Source: Trochalopteron elliotii (taxonomy: Eukaryota; Chordata; Aves; Passeriformes; Leiothrichidae). Taken from it: a DNA stretch of 64,000 bases. Shown one piece after another: positions 35,801 through 49,519 of the stretch; the first letter of the stretch is position 1, and every line of letters begins with the position of its first letter. Position numbers and translations under genes: made by a program. The notes beneath the pieces are model-generated. The model was not told the origin of the DNA. It did not search any database and saw nothing but the letters and a program-made list of their open reading frames with translations. Location of the stretch: NCBI GenBank assembly GCA_024734555.1, contig JANPWX010000639.1, positions 695,656 to 759,655 of the forward strand, in the 5' to 3' direction.

Positions 35801-37834
35801 GGCTGAGAACAAGAGGAAAGGGGGTGATACAGCTCCAGGTTTATTTGTCATTACTGAATGGCTTACTGGTTTTAACAGAGGGGAAAAGCTTTGTTTAAAT
35901 TTCCACTGAAAGTAATTAATGGTTATTGACTGGCAAATGAAGAACAGGTGACACTCTGAATTAGAAGATAAATGATCTCATGTTCTAGCGTGATAATGGG
36001 TTAGTAATTGCTACAAAGCCTCAGATTAGTGGGTCCCATCATAATGCTAGATCATGTCCAGAACACAAAGGCCTCTGTGTGAGAGGTATTCAGCCGTTCA
36101 CCTCCTGATCCAGCTGCAGAGTGATTTGCTCCATTTATTCTCTGATGGACTGCACAACTGAGGCAAAAGTTCACCCATTCTCACCTTCCTGTTCACATGC
36201 TGAACCACATGACCCATGACATGGCTGAACTGGGATAAAAACATTGCCCAGCATTGGCTCTTGGCTATCTTTTAACCATCAAAAGGTCATATATTTTAGG
36301 AATTTTTCTGGTGCAGGAACCGAGAATTGTGGATTTTTCTTTATTTCTTTGTAAAGGCTTTTTTGGATGGGCTGACAGCAAGTAAAGAAATGACTTGTGT
36401 TCAGTTCTGCCACCCTCTCCCTAATTTTTTGCTCAGTCCCATATCAAAATATGGGTAGACATTGAATAGGAGGAGAAAACTACCATGGAAACAATTCAGG
36501 CGTTGACTCTCTCTTGAGTAAGACTCTTCCGTTAATGGCAAAAGTGACAAAACATATTTTTCATATTTGAATTCTTTTTGGCTCTGATCTGGCGAGTCAC
36601 AAAGTCTAAAGGCACTTCTATGTCATTTACTTTAAAAGACAGAAACCTAACAGGAGATATGCAGCTAGTCTAGCAAGCAGACACACTTTTATGATTATGT
36701 GGACTAGGTTATCTGTTCTGCATGCCTGAACTCCAGTCTCTGCCAAAATCTTTCCTCTTTCATCTTTCCCCTCTACCCTTTTCTCTATATAAACCCCTGC
36801 CAGTAGTAAGCAGCATTTTCAAGCAACATATCCAAAACAAGAACCAGTCTTCTCCCTGCCCAAACTTCTTTGCTTATGCAGTGTTTGCACCTGGGCTAGT
36901 AAGTGGGAAAACCCAAGACTGACGAACACAACCCTCATTCAGATACATTTTTGCATGCCACTGCCACTATGGCTGTGATGTGTCTGCCTGTCTCGAGAAT
37001 CTAGAGTATGTTATAGGCCTGTTTCACCATTAACTTCCAGTCTAGCATCCCAGTAGGAAAACATTTATTAACTGGGCTGTCATCCATGGATAACAAAGAC
37101 CCGGTAGCTGAGGTTATGTTTAACTCCATATATTTGAGACTTTCGTTTCACTGTCTGCTCTCGCACTACATATAGGTCAAATGGGCTCATAATCAGGTAT
37201 TTTCCTATTCAAGAGCAAAAATAAATCCAACTTTTTAAGATTTTAAAGTACAGATTATGATTTCTGCTCTAGAAATAAAAGACATTTTTATTCAAAAGAA
37301 TAAGTATAAAGCCTTTTCCTATGTCTCATCCAATTCAAGACCCAAAACAGATATGACTGAACAGGTCCCACAGTGGGATAAATAGGAAATGTTCCTGTTG
37401 GTACTAATTACTATTGCCCTGCACTGCTACATAGCAGGTTTTTTCCAAGACCTATACTGTAGAAAAAACCACTTTCATACGTATTTCTAGGTGTTATGCA
37501 GAGAAATTCTGACTTTGTATTTGCCACACATAGAGAAAAAAGAAACAACAAACTAAATCAGTTATGTTTACTTTAGGAGATGGAACAGATAGTTGCAGCC
37601 TGATGCATGGTGCATTGTCTATGAGTTTCAGAGGCAAAGAAGCAGAGGCTGGTGAATGTCTAGCTCTACTTACTTATCACTGTGGAAGGAATGGGTTACC
37701 TCAAGGCTGTCAACAATCAGGGAGCAATTTCTGAGTAAGTCAGAAAACATCACCACCTGGAGAGACCCAACAGTACATTATCACCATTTATAGAAATTCT
37801 ATCTTTATGGTATTCCATACTCTATTGTCTAGAA
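32804..37834 (-). other. GMDS: GMDS intron upstream of the 119-bp exon, first part
   Basis: This intron enters the 119-bp exon at the acceptor TCTTTCTGTAG (ends 32804). The preceding exon should encode the segment ending WGHAKDYVE. I looked for it on the minus strand and did not find it anywhere up to 64000, so the intron probably exceeds 31 kb. No genes are seen in this part. A TAATTAAT/CAGGTG-rich stretch (35880-36060) is listed separately. Confidence 0.75.
35880..36060. promoter_or_regulatory. Candidate enhancer-like non-coding stretch
   Basis: About 180 bp with TAATTAAT (35913-35920), an E-box CAGGTG (35945-35950), AGATAAATGA, and GATAATGGGTTAGTAATTGC words clustered together. It lacks simple-repeat content and is typical in texture of vertebrate developmental conserved elements. 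Conservation was not tested. Confidence 0.2.
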
Positions 37835-38340
37835 GTGGGCAGAAGCAGTCAGTGGGTTGGATATGGTACTCTAGTGATCCCAAACATAGCTATCCTGCTG
37901 GGGTCACCGCTGAGAAGGAGAATTGAGCATTTTGGGCCAAAGCATGATGAGCCTTTACAGGGATGTGGGAGCAAAGGAGAGTCTTCTCCCCATATGGTGA
38001 GCACAAAGGCCTGGCATGACTGCTGTTCCTGCGTGTATCATGAGGGACTGTTCCATTTGTGCCACAAAAGACAGGGCTATTGTACCACCTCCTCCCTCTC
38101 TGCATTGTCCCAACTCAACTGCACTGGCATTGACAGAGGCTGCTTGGCATCTCCCGTGCCGAGCGACGTGTGGAGATGTCATGCCCACGCATTTCCTGCC
38201 TGCCTGGGATGCGGAGCAGTTCCAGATGCCACCACCCGGCTCCTCCTGACACAACCCAGCCGACTGGCTGTGGTTTCTCAAGCTGCTGCAGAACTCACCA
38301 CAATTGATGATGGTGCCTCAGAAAAGTGAGACAGGACATT
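37835..38340. other. GC/CpG-richer block with long overlapping open frames
   Basis: A block of locally raised GC and CpG, with about ten CpGs in roughly 250 bp. It contains a 164-codon plus-strand frame (37835-38329), the longest open frame in the window, overlapped by a 108-codon minus-strand frame (37955-38281). Neither resembles a protein family I know. Overlapping open frames on both strands are common in GC-rich non-coding DNA because stop codons are AT-rich. It could be a small regulatory CpG cluster, an old LTR piece, or chance. I do not call it a gene. Confidence 0.35.
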
Positions 38341-41300
38341 GACTCAGAGCTCTGAACCCAAACCGACTCCCAGTTTATCTGTTTACTCACTTTTGGAGGG
38401 GCAGAGAAGGAAGAAAAGGTGCTACACTGAGGGCTGAGTCACCCACATCTGATTGACTTCTGGGACTGTTAAAAGAGTGGGTGTGTCCTGGGTGTACCCA
38501 GTAGGCATCAGAGTGTGTTATACAAGGAGATTATATAAAGACACTGTGAGACTTACATATAGTACACAACACGGGGAGGGAGGAAATCTCCTTACACGTT
38601 TTGCACACAACAGGGACATAGCACACATGGCTGAAAAACACCAGTGAAGCTGAAGTGCAGCACAGAATTGTTGTGATCAGAGCAAACTGTAAGCTGCCTC
38701 TGCCTGACAGCCAACATACAAAAGTGTTGGGCATGATCCCATGCTCCCTGCCACAATGGGAGTTCAGTCTAGAGTAATGACTATTGCTTTAGTACTTGTT
38801 TCTGACAATGTTATAGGTCAAGGCAAGCACAGCAGGGGGACTCTTGCCAAAGAAAACCACAGGGATGTGCTGCCAGGCATGCCGATACTCTTAAGAAGCC
38901 AGTGACAGCGGGAATATGGGAGTATGCATAATCAATGTACTACTATGCTTTTTTTCCCCCTAAATTACAACCCTTCTTGCTCAGCTACTTGAAAAGCAAG
39001 GGTGCACACCCAATAAGTAAGAACCTTACTGGGGTGTCACAGCTTGTATTTGAAAGGCAAACATAAGTTCAAGGTTAAAGTCATTGTCTATCATTGCAAT
39101 TGGTGACTTTTCACATGCTCTACCCTTTCTCAAACTCTCCAGCAAATGAGGTATTTCCCAAGAAGGGCAGGACACATGCCTCTTCTTTTCCTCTAAAGAG
39201 TCATCATCCTGTTTTCGCAGATTGCCAAAAATCACAGCCTTGGTGCAAGATCTGCTGCTCAAGGAACCTTCATTCATGGAAAAATCCTTCTGATAGATCC
39301 ATTTAAGTATCTATCAGATCTCATCAGTTTAAATACATTTTGATATGCTTCTTCCTTAACTGTGTAATGCTGAACATAAGGACTCCAAAGTCTGTGTACA
39401 AAGTTTTTCCTTCAGCTGTGTCTTTTCTGCTCATGCAGAGGAGACATTGAGTACTTATGACATGGCAGCTGCTTCCATTCAGAAGAGCGCCATTTGCAAA
39501 TCATAGACATCGCTGACACAAAAAATATAAATGGGAACAGATTTGAGATGAAAACATTTTCCTCTGAGAGAAAAAAAACATTATTTGATAAGAAACAATG
39601 GAAAATTTACCTTAAGAATGCCAGGAAAGTAAACAAACAGCAAGTCTCCCAGGATGAGATAAGGACTAATTTTATAAACTTTCTCAGAAATTTTCAAAGT
39701 TACAGTTGAGAAATTTCCACAGAAGCAATTTGAAGCATGCTTGCTGATTTAGTCAAATCCTATGGTTTGGCTCTAGAGGTGAACTTGTTCAGAGCAGAAC
39801 TGTGTTCAGGTCTGTGATTTTTTCTTTCAACTTGAAAGAATATAGTTGATACATTGAAAGATAATAATCCAACAATTATAAAGTTACTAAGATAATAAAA
39901 TACCTGATAATCTTTGTGGACCATCTCAAATGAAAACAATATCAATGTCTTCTGAAACAAAAGCCCTCACATCTGTAGGAAATACTGGGAAATACTGTCT
40001 AAGTTCTCCCTTGTAAGTAGATAGGCCAATTGTTTTATAGATCTCAGGGAGGACTCGTGAAACTTTAGTAGGCAGCTCTATTAATAAAAACCACAAGAAT
40101 TATAATCCAGATAAACCTTAAAGGTCAACTTTCCCTGTTAACGCAACATGGTGTTTCTCACATGGACCTCGGGTGAACACAAAGTTCTCATTGTGTTATC
40201 AAAAACTAGATTACTCTTTTTTTTTTTCCTTGTGTCACTGAATGTCAAAATATTGTTCTTTCAATATGTGGAAGTATTTGTATACAGTTTTATAACTGAT
40301 CTTTAGTTGCTAGCTGGAGGCAAAAAAGAAACAGTAAAGCTGCTTGTTGGGAAACCTCAAGCAACAATGAAAATTAATATAGTCCTTTTTTCCTGCCAAA
40401 AAATTTTGAACAGATTTTTAAGTCCACAATGGTTTGTTTATTCTTCAAATGGTTAGATTGGAAGTGACATGTGTGACACAAAGTAAATTAATGAAAAAAT
40501 ACAGAAAGGATGCACATATGCTCTGTTTCTTTCATTTCAATTTTGGAGGATATTGTCGCAATTGCTAACAAAGAGCTTCCTTAAATTCTGTTTAAGAGAA
40601 AAGGGAAAAAAATTCAAATCTAAAGAGAAAAAAAAAAAAAGAAAAATCTGAATTGCAGAAAGTATGTGAGAGTTTAACCACTCAGATTTGAATTACATAG
40701 ACAAGACTATAGAACAAATACATGTTTCCCAGGCTCCACCTAGCAGGCAGTTCAGAAAGATATTTGACCCGCTTTCCCCTCCCTTTTTACCCTTCCAGAA
40801 TTAATTTTCCCTGCTATTTTTATATGAATGTAAGACAAAATGCCTCTTCACAAAGAGGCAGGCTCCCATTTGACAGGATTACTCACCGCTAAAGTAAAGG
40901 GTTGTACCCAGGTTGCGGTGAGGGCAGAGGAGTCTTAGGGACCCGTGCCAGGAAGGGCTGGTTGGGGTCATGATCTAACCACAAGAAAACAGGCGAGGCT
41001 TTCAAGTCAAGTACTGGCACATTCACTGGAGCACAACCATCAGCCTCAGAATAATGATCACAATGTAGATATTGATCACAAAATGTTTACGGTGCAACAT
41101 TTGACTATAAAAAGATTCTGGTTCCTGCTTCTAACACCTGTTTACCTCCTATTTCTTTCCTGGATTGCTTAAACACTTACAGCTAAGCACAAGCTGACTT
41201 GTGCTCCTTTTGATGGAGGTAAGAGGAACAGCATGATCTATGGGCCAAAGTACTACTGATCTCCACAGAAACAAAAATGCTGTTATCCATACCATGACTA

Positions 41301-44300
41301 CCATATTTTCTCTCTCCAAATCTTCCTTTCTTTCCTCCCATCTGTCAAAACTGCCTCTGCAGCTTGCTAGCTTCTCTACTCCAGGTTTGTAAGTCTGCCC
41401 AGTGCCTATCCAGTAAGGGGCCCTGACTCAGGTGAAACCACTAGTTGTACTGTAAAAAAATTGCTAAGAGCAGCAGAGAGCTGCCAGAGCACAGGCAGAT
41501 AAGCTCAGAGATAATAAAGCAGCACTTCATAAGGTTTATAGATGTTTGAGGGTATAACTGGGAAGGAAGAAGAGCAATCTTTTAGGACAGTAAGAGTAAC
41601 AAAGCAAGAGCACCGAGATAAAATTTATGAGCAGTGTTATTGAAAAAAATGCAGAGAGAAAGAGTGAGTTAATAACATAAAATTAACCTGAAATTTATTT
41701 CATAATTTACATTTCCCCCTCAAATTTCCAGAGTTCTTGAATTTTCTCCTCAGACTGCTATGAGTTTCCGAAGATGTTACATTTCTGAATATTATTCTAA
41801 AATAAATGAATTGAAATGTTAATTTACTCCCCCTGAGAAAAATATTTACTATTGGTTGGGCTCTTAAAAATTAGAATCCTTGTCTGAATAATTTGTGTAA
41901 ATAAAGAGCATGCTGTCTTAAGCACATCACTGAACTTCCCTTTTTGATTTTATTGCAGTTTTCAGTGTACTGGAGTTGGAAGTAAGAAAAATTTCCACCA
42001 TTATGTCATTGTTACTTATGAGACAGTGATAAAATTGCACATCAGGCACTGTTTTACTAACTATAAAAAGCAAGAAGTCATCTGAAAAAAGAGAAAAAGG
42101 ATGCTAAAGTAATGTCATTCCTGGTACAATGGATTTTTTTTCTTTTCCTTTACCAGAACATTTCAGGTGACAACATTTTGGAATTTGATGCTAAATTCTC
42201 TTGGCTGAGTACAGACTGAGACAAGCGCACAGCTTTGATGCCTCAGGGATACGGTAATGCAATACAGAGGGATTTATTTTCTTTTTTATTTTTACCTCAT
42301 GTCACAAGTTCAATTTTAGGCCAACAGTACCCAAAACGGCCACCATGTGATATAGCAGCTTATGCAAAGAGTCTGGCGGTTTTAACCCAAGCCCTGGGAC
42401 AGAGGAATCTGCCTCACAGACTTGCTGCCACAGTGTTAGCACTACAGTTGCTGTGACTGAGTTCCTCAGGGCTCAGGGTCGGGTATGAGCTCATGATCTC
42501 TGCCATCCTAAATTGGGGCATGGAAATCTCAGCTAGCAAAAGGCAACAGCAAAATGATCCCAGAAACCAAAGGATGTGTGTTAGAAGTCTGACTGCGCTG
42601 TGCAGATGTGAAAAGGCAATGTGAAGACTACTTTTGAGCATGCTCAAAAATACATTTGGAGGGCATTTTGCGTTGACCTTCCCTTGGCTTGCTCTGGCCA
42701 TTCTGATTCCACCGTCATTAGTAATTACTGTTCCTTATAGCAGCAGTCAGTCACCCCAAATCCTGCGTCAGGGAAAGGGAAGGATCTGCACTGAAACCAT
42801 AGATATGGCTGCTCTCCATGGGCTAGTGTCAGAATGGGATAGAAAATTTTATTCAGTTTGTTCCCAGCAATAAATACAATCCTGGCATCCTGGATAAATC
42901 CTTCACATAACAGCATGTGTTCTTTTATGCACCCTGGGAGCGATTCTATTTAAAGCCATGGAATTGTGGGTGTGAGACTGTAAGCACATCCACTTACCCA
43001 AAACAAAATTAAAACCTGTCTTATATTAGAGTCAGGAGAGCTGTTACGAAAAATGCAAACCATATGAAGTTTTAAGTATACTTATGTTTTTTATCTGTCT
43101 CTGTGTAGCATATACAATTGACTTTCACTGCCTGAGATGAAGTGATGACAAGTGTTTTACCATATTATTACAGAATACCCCAGTAGCATTATCACACTTC
43201 AACTTTTGCTTGCAATAAATCTCTGCTACATGCATGTCAGAAGTCATTGCTCATATCACATCCAGACAAATTAAGGGCCCTCCCTCCCCAGTGGACGTGA
43301 ACGAGACTCCACACACACTAGGTATCCTGCCATTAAGGCTGGAATAACTCCCGCAGGTCAGACACCGGGAACAACGTTCCCACACGCATTACTGGGCAAG
43401 GGCCAGAGGTCTGTTCTCAGGCAAACAACAGTGGCACAGGCATGAGTCATTGTAGAATGCAATGGATTTATCACCACAATGACACTGTCATCCCTTATAT
43501 GCTGGTTTCCATATGTAAGTCTCATTCAATTATTTTTATTCTTCTTCTCAGAGATTTATAACTCAACTGCTGAAACATATTTCACATGAACGCAATTCTC
43601 TGTTCTGTATATTTTTTGTTGTAGCTATACCATAAACCATATTCTAATTACAAAGCTCCAGCTTTAGGTCCACCTGCTTATTGGTTTCAGTGTGGTCTGA
43701 CCAAATGATGAGCACTGTCCCAATCTCAGCAGTGTTACTGACTCTCTTTGGGGCCTTCACTAGAGCATTTAATCTTACAGCCCAAATTCTGCTGTCTATG
43801 AAGCTGGAGTCATAGTATTTATGCAACTAAAGAGCTGTAAAAAAGTTAAGCATAGCACAAACATTTCATGATGAAGTGCATTATTTGTTATATAATTAAA
43901 TTAAACTTTGCACTTTTATATTGAAAGGTAGGATTTCAAACATTCTTCCTTAATACTGACTAGCTCTGGACTACTTAAAGACAAATTAAAGGAGCAAGGA
44001 AATGTATGGAGGAGATCACACAGAAATCATTGTTAGATTCCATTCTCCAAAATACAACAAAATAGACATTTCTTGAGATAGTGCACATTTTTGTTATGAT
44101 GCAAGAAATAAGTGAGATAACTACTCAGGTGACCAAGATACTAATAACCAAGCTATGGTGGTGTCTTTTTCTCTCTTGCCTAAACTTCAGAAAATTTATT
44201 TTTTCCCTTTTTGCAAAATAATTGAAGGAAACTTGTAAATTAACTCCTGAATATTTTTCCAGAGAAATATTCTGTCATATAAACCATGCCTAATTCTGGC

Positions 44301-45720
44301 TTCATGTGAAATCAATTTCATTTATTTCTACAGCCTACCAACATAAAAGAGAGGAAAGTGGAGTGTGTAGTTCATGTCACTGTAAATAGCTCTCTGATGC
44401 CACAGTCTTTTCTGCATTTGACCCAAGAGGTAGTTGTAAAACCAGGTATGAAACAAACTGTTGCATCACATGGGGAAATAATAACTAAACTTATTATTAA
44501 ACCTTCTCACTCAGTATTCCCCTTTTCAGCACAAAGAAAATAGCAAAGCATGAGACCATGTGGGAAGGAAAGGAAATAAAACCATCTTGCTGCACATCCT
44601 GGAGAAGCATCTAAAGCTTGAGACTACTGTATACAGACCTCCCTCGATTTCTGCCCTCTCTAGCTGCCACCTCTCAGTCCCCATGCTGACCCCTTGAATC
44701 AAGCCAGATGGGACTGGCAGAGACATGTCAAGGAAGTGCTGAAAAGGTGACTTGGGTCTCTGGCAGCTAGTCTGGAGCTCATTTCTATGTGAAATCTCTG
44801 GGGGCTCCTGCTTTGCAATTTCTCAGGAATGTTTAATTCTCCTCATCCCTTTGCTGAGTCTCTCTGGAGAGGTCATGGAGGCCTGTGACATCCCTGGAGG
44901 GCACTGCCTAACTAAATTAGCATGAGATAACTTTGGACTCTCTTCCAAACAAGAAAATACAAGGGAGAGAATTTCATTAAAAGCAGAAGACTAGGTGATC
45001 CAAGTTAATCCCAGCCCAGAGCTGCTGCAGAAATGTTCTCTGTTTATATTTTGACTTTACTCTCTGTTACGGAGTTCACTGACTATAATGGAAGCTGTGT
45101 TAAGTGCACAACTTGACCTCAGTTGACCAAATCTAAGTTTCATAATAAAGACAAAAAGTGAGTTAGGCAGCTCTAAAAGGTCTGATTAGTTACTGTTTTG
45201 CCTGTTTGTGTGTGACTATGTCGGGCACTGAGTGAATGGTAAAACATAAGCACTGATGTACTTTATTCTTTAGATGAGCTTTTTAATCAAGACACGTGAA
45301 TGTTTTCAACATGCAACACTATTATAATGCACACATGTGTAGGCTTAGCAAATGCAACCAAGTCCCAAACTTGCATTTTGGGTTTTTTTTATGACCTGTA
45401 TACACAGAATTTTATTTTGGTTCCTTCAGTGGGTGATGGAAAAAAAAGACAAGTTGGAGAAGAGGGAATGGCAATGTCTGCACCCTGTTCTGCAATAATG
45501 TTTCCCATGCAAGTCAAAAGCAGGGTAAGACACAAAGGTAGATCAACACATCAGCAATATCCCACCTCATCTTCCAGCAGTGAAGCAATCCCAGCAACCG
45601 CCACTGCAAATAGCTCAAAACAAGGATTTGATTGTCGGTATACAAACAGGATGGGAAGCAAATCAGAATTTTTTTTGCTTGGGCTGAGGTTGTTACAGCT
45701 GACACTAGGGAAACAGGAGA

Positions 45721-45721
<1 letters not shown>
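38341..45721 (-). other. GMDS: GMDS intron, middle part, no exon seen
   Basis: AT-rich non-coding sequence by all signs visible. It includes a pair of GATA-type sites (AGATAAG and AGATAAT at about 41499-41515) and a small CpG-bearing palindrome at 43367-43381 (GGGAAC aac GTTCCC). Several homopolymer runs are present. No supported gene lies on either strand. Confidence 0.65.

Positions 45722-45754
<33 letters not shown>
45722..45754. repeat. 33-bp uninterrupted poly-A
   Basis: Thirty-three A residues in a row, the longest homopolymer in the window. It lies inside a chance plus-strand frame that would encode a poly-lysine run. No AATAAA lies just upstream, no target-site duplication is seen, and the preceding sequence is not recognisable as a transcript. 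A slippage tract is therefore more likely than a retroposon tail. Confidence 0.95.
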
Positions 45755-45757
<3 letters not shown>

Positions 45758-48700
45758 CCCAAAAAGCCTCATTGCCTGAGCTTCATCTGTTGGAAGAACT
45801 GAGCTGGTGAGACCCAGGAATTCACACTTCACAGTATTGTTAAATATACTGGTTGTAAGAAAGAGAGACCACCTAACTCAGTACAATATGAATGAAAACC
45901 ACATTATTCTTGAAAACATGAGATTAGAAAGGAAAATCTTTATTAAATGCTGTTTATAAGTCAGTGCTGCATAACAGCATGCTTTGACTATATTGGGACA
46001 AATCCTCCTCCTTCTGAGAAGACAAGAAGAAAAGGAAAAGGTACAAAAGTTCATGCAGTTCACATTAAGGACAACCCAATGTGCTGTCTCCCTTCAGGAA
46101 GGAAATATTAGCATGGCCCCTTAGCTATACTCTGAGGGCAGTGATCTGCTGGGAAACATGATTTCCAGTCGGCAGATCTTGGGGCACCAGCAGGCTAAAC
46201 TAGGGTTCTTACTCCTGTCACAATTGTCTCTTTTTCACAGAAAGACCCCTGCTTTGCCATGGGTGCACCGAGTTTGTACACACGCAGTTAAAAAGCAAAT
46301 TTTCCCACTGAGCTTTTCCAGAAGCTGAGTGTCTGTTTAGTAAGTGTTTTTCCTAGTCTTCCTCAGAAAGATGAAATCATACACCAAAGGAGAAAGTTAT
46401 TCCAGCAAGGGAGAGAGACTGGAGAAAACGTTATCAAGATAACTTCCTTCCATAGTGAATGTTCTTTCCCACTCCTTAAAGCTTGTTTCATCACCAAAAT
46501 CACACCCTGAAATCAGTCATGTGGGCCCAAATCCAGCCCCCCTGGAGTCAGTCAAATCTTTGGTATAGACTTCTGTGAGGATGGAATTTCATTCTGTATG
46601 TAGGAGCCTGTCACGGCCAAAGGCAAAAAAGAAAAGGGTGTTTTCCACGCAGGCTCTGCTTTTCTACTTTTGTGGCCCTTGGGAAACTGGTGCAATTAGA
46701 TCCCTATTATTATATACTGGAAAGGCATATTTGGCACTGCATGTGAGTTTATGTACTTAAAAAACAGAGGGAAAATTTAAATATAACTTACTCTCTTTCA
46801 AACACCAGACTTTATATATAAACAGTCCAAAGTTGCTACAGTCTGGTAAGTGAATAATTAGAGAAAAAAAAAAGCATGTGAAATACATGATTAGCTGGCA
46901 GAGAAAGAGTGCTAAATAAGATTCTAACCCCTTTTAAATGCCAAAACAAGGGATAAAATTCATATTTGAATCCAAAAATATAATCAACCTAACTTCAAGT
47001 ATTTGAATCAGAGCCACAAGGAAGGAGACTTTATAGCTATAGGCTTTTGTCTTTATTGTAGGGCTTCCTGGGAAGGTGAAAATAGGAAAATTAACCCAAA
47101 GAAACTAAAGGAGTGATCTCAACAAATCTACTTATACATGCATTAAACACATCCTTTGTCACAACTAGAGTTCCACTTTTCATCTCCCTAAACTCAGAGC
47201 TCTCTAGTCCTGTGGACAAGCCCACATGGGAGTTTAATGCAACTGAATTGATTTGCTGTACTATTTCATCCAGGCTGATTTTCCTGGACCAGGCCCATCA
47301 GCATACTGCACTATGAGGAACGACATGTATCGTGAGTGATAGACTCTTGGAGTTCTTACTATAAACATTGAATTTTCTTGCTTTTTTTCTTTATCAACAG
47401 AGGGCTCAGCTTGTGTTCTGTTTCCTTAAAAAAGGTATTTTCTCCTTCTAGAATTTTAACTGGATACATTAGTCTATATTGTCCTAAATTATCAGCAACA
47501 GTATTTTGAAGTATTTACCAAATAATTTGTTTTATCTCCTGAGAAAGCAGCAAGTTAATGGTGAAGAAAATCCTTGCATTTTCAAATTCATCACACACAG
47601 GAGGGCACATCCTCAGATGTCATATCCTGGTATGTCAATTGGTCTGTAATGTCCTTCAGATATTTCTGGGTAAAAGTATCACAGTAACCCAAATAATTTT
47701 AATCACATCTGAACTTTTACATGCCTCACCAGAACACACTTAGATAGGGAGGAAGGATTTTGTCTTTATGTTTCAGGGCAAGAAAGGAAGATGCTTTTTT
47801 TTCCAACTCCCCCAGCAATTCAATGCCTGGAGGAGAAACAGGAAAGAAACCATGGTGACCTCTCTGAACCTAGGGAAGCAGCTGCCAGCTCAGCAGGAGT
47901 AGCATTGCTGATGGACTCTAGTACCTACCACTGGAAGAAGCCTTTAAACCCTTCTTGCTCTCCTTCCCCTCTCTCTTTCTTTCTCTATCTTTGACATCTT
48001 CTACCTCTAAATTATACAAATGGAAGAGAGAGAACTTTCAGAAACCTCAGGAGTCAACTCATTATTACAATGGATTAAGAAGTCACAAAGTTAAAGTTTC
48101 CAATTATCCATACAAAATCAAAACAATATAATTGTTGTATCGAGCAAGCAAAGCATAATTTTGTTTAAGGAATGATTTATGTATCATTTCTACTTTCTTG
48201 AACGCTTTGTCTCTTGACATACTAATGCTATTGCTCTCTGAATTCAAACTTCTAAAAAAATGTTTATGCTTCTAAAAAAGATTTAGACTTGGCAGACGTG
48301 AAATAAACCTATGTCTCATATGTAGGAAAAAAATTCACACAAAAGGAAAGTGCTGACTTTTCTAATTCTAGATCTAAAGGTACCTTTGAACATTTCTAGC
48401 CGGTTATTGCAGTGAAGTTCAGCAACAACTTATTTCCTCTACCTTTGAGAAAATGAACTTATTAAAAGAACAGAAAGCAAAATAAAAAAATATGGTGAGG
48501 GGAATTATCATTTTCTAAGATTAAAAGTGTGGGAATGTCAGGGTGGACACCCTGATCCTGAATATTTTATTACAGACATTTAACCTTATGCATCAAAGGG
48601 GACTCATGCACATGTATGAAGGAGAAACACAATCATGTTCCAGTACCAACAGCACACAGAGATGCCACACAACACTGAAACATGATTGCTGGTCAGTTAA

Positions 48701-49504
48701 GGTTTCTTTTTGTTTTCACTGTTGTGAAGCCAAAGTAAAGGTATCATCTTAAGACTGCATATGAAGAGCATTAAGTGAAAGCACTTACACTTGTGATGGG
48801 TTAAGTGCACACAGTGAATCTACTGTCTTGGATCAGCTACACAAGGCAACATGCAACTCTGCCCTAAGTGCTTGTTCTTGTTCTGTTTTCTTTTTCTCTT
48901 GTTTTTGTTGTTTGGATTTTCTTTGTTTTCCCCCCCAGCGCAAAATCCAGGAGAGTCAAGCAGCTTCATCAAGCTCAGACCTTTAATGAAGTAGTATAGG
49001 CTCTGCAGTTAAAGGAGAGAGTTGATAGAGGGCTCAGAGAAAAAGGCAGATGAAGAGGAAGGGGGAGGAGAGGAGAACGCTTTTCTGGCATCTGATCCAG
49101 GTTTAAAACTGTGTTTCATTTTCTTAAACAAAACTAAAACACTCCTCCAACTTCGGGAAATCCTTAGAAAAACAACAAAAACATTGTTTCAAAAGGCAAT
49201 TATGGTTACTAAAATGACACATCATTTATGAATGGAAGTACTTAGAAGAGAGTAAACTAATTCTTAAGGACAATAGCAAACACACATTGGACCTAAATTT
49301 GCTGTTTCCTTGGCACTGTTACATTGGCAATTAAATTATTCAAGATTTGCACTACTGTAACAAAAAACAGAGCCAAGACCATTATTTCCATCACTGACAA
49401 AGAAATACTTTACTGTGCAAAAGTCTTAATAAAACCACAGATTGAATAATTTAATCAGTAAATGAAATGCAGACTGATCAGAAAATTCCCAATAGTAGCA
49501 GGGG

Positions 49505-49519
49505 TAATAGTAGTAGTAG
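49505..49519. repeat. (TAG)n microsatellite
   Basis: Four to five TAG trinucleotides followed by degenerate TAG/TAA units to about 49540. Confidence 0.8.

Noticed and set aside
38529..38540. TATATAAAG as a TATA box
   Set aside because: No transcript or downstream gene supports it, and AT-rich introns contain such words often.
45300..45779. 159-codon plus-strand open frame
   Set aside because: It ends through the 33-A homopolymer, which gives a poly-lysine run, and has no recognisable domain or splice context.
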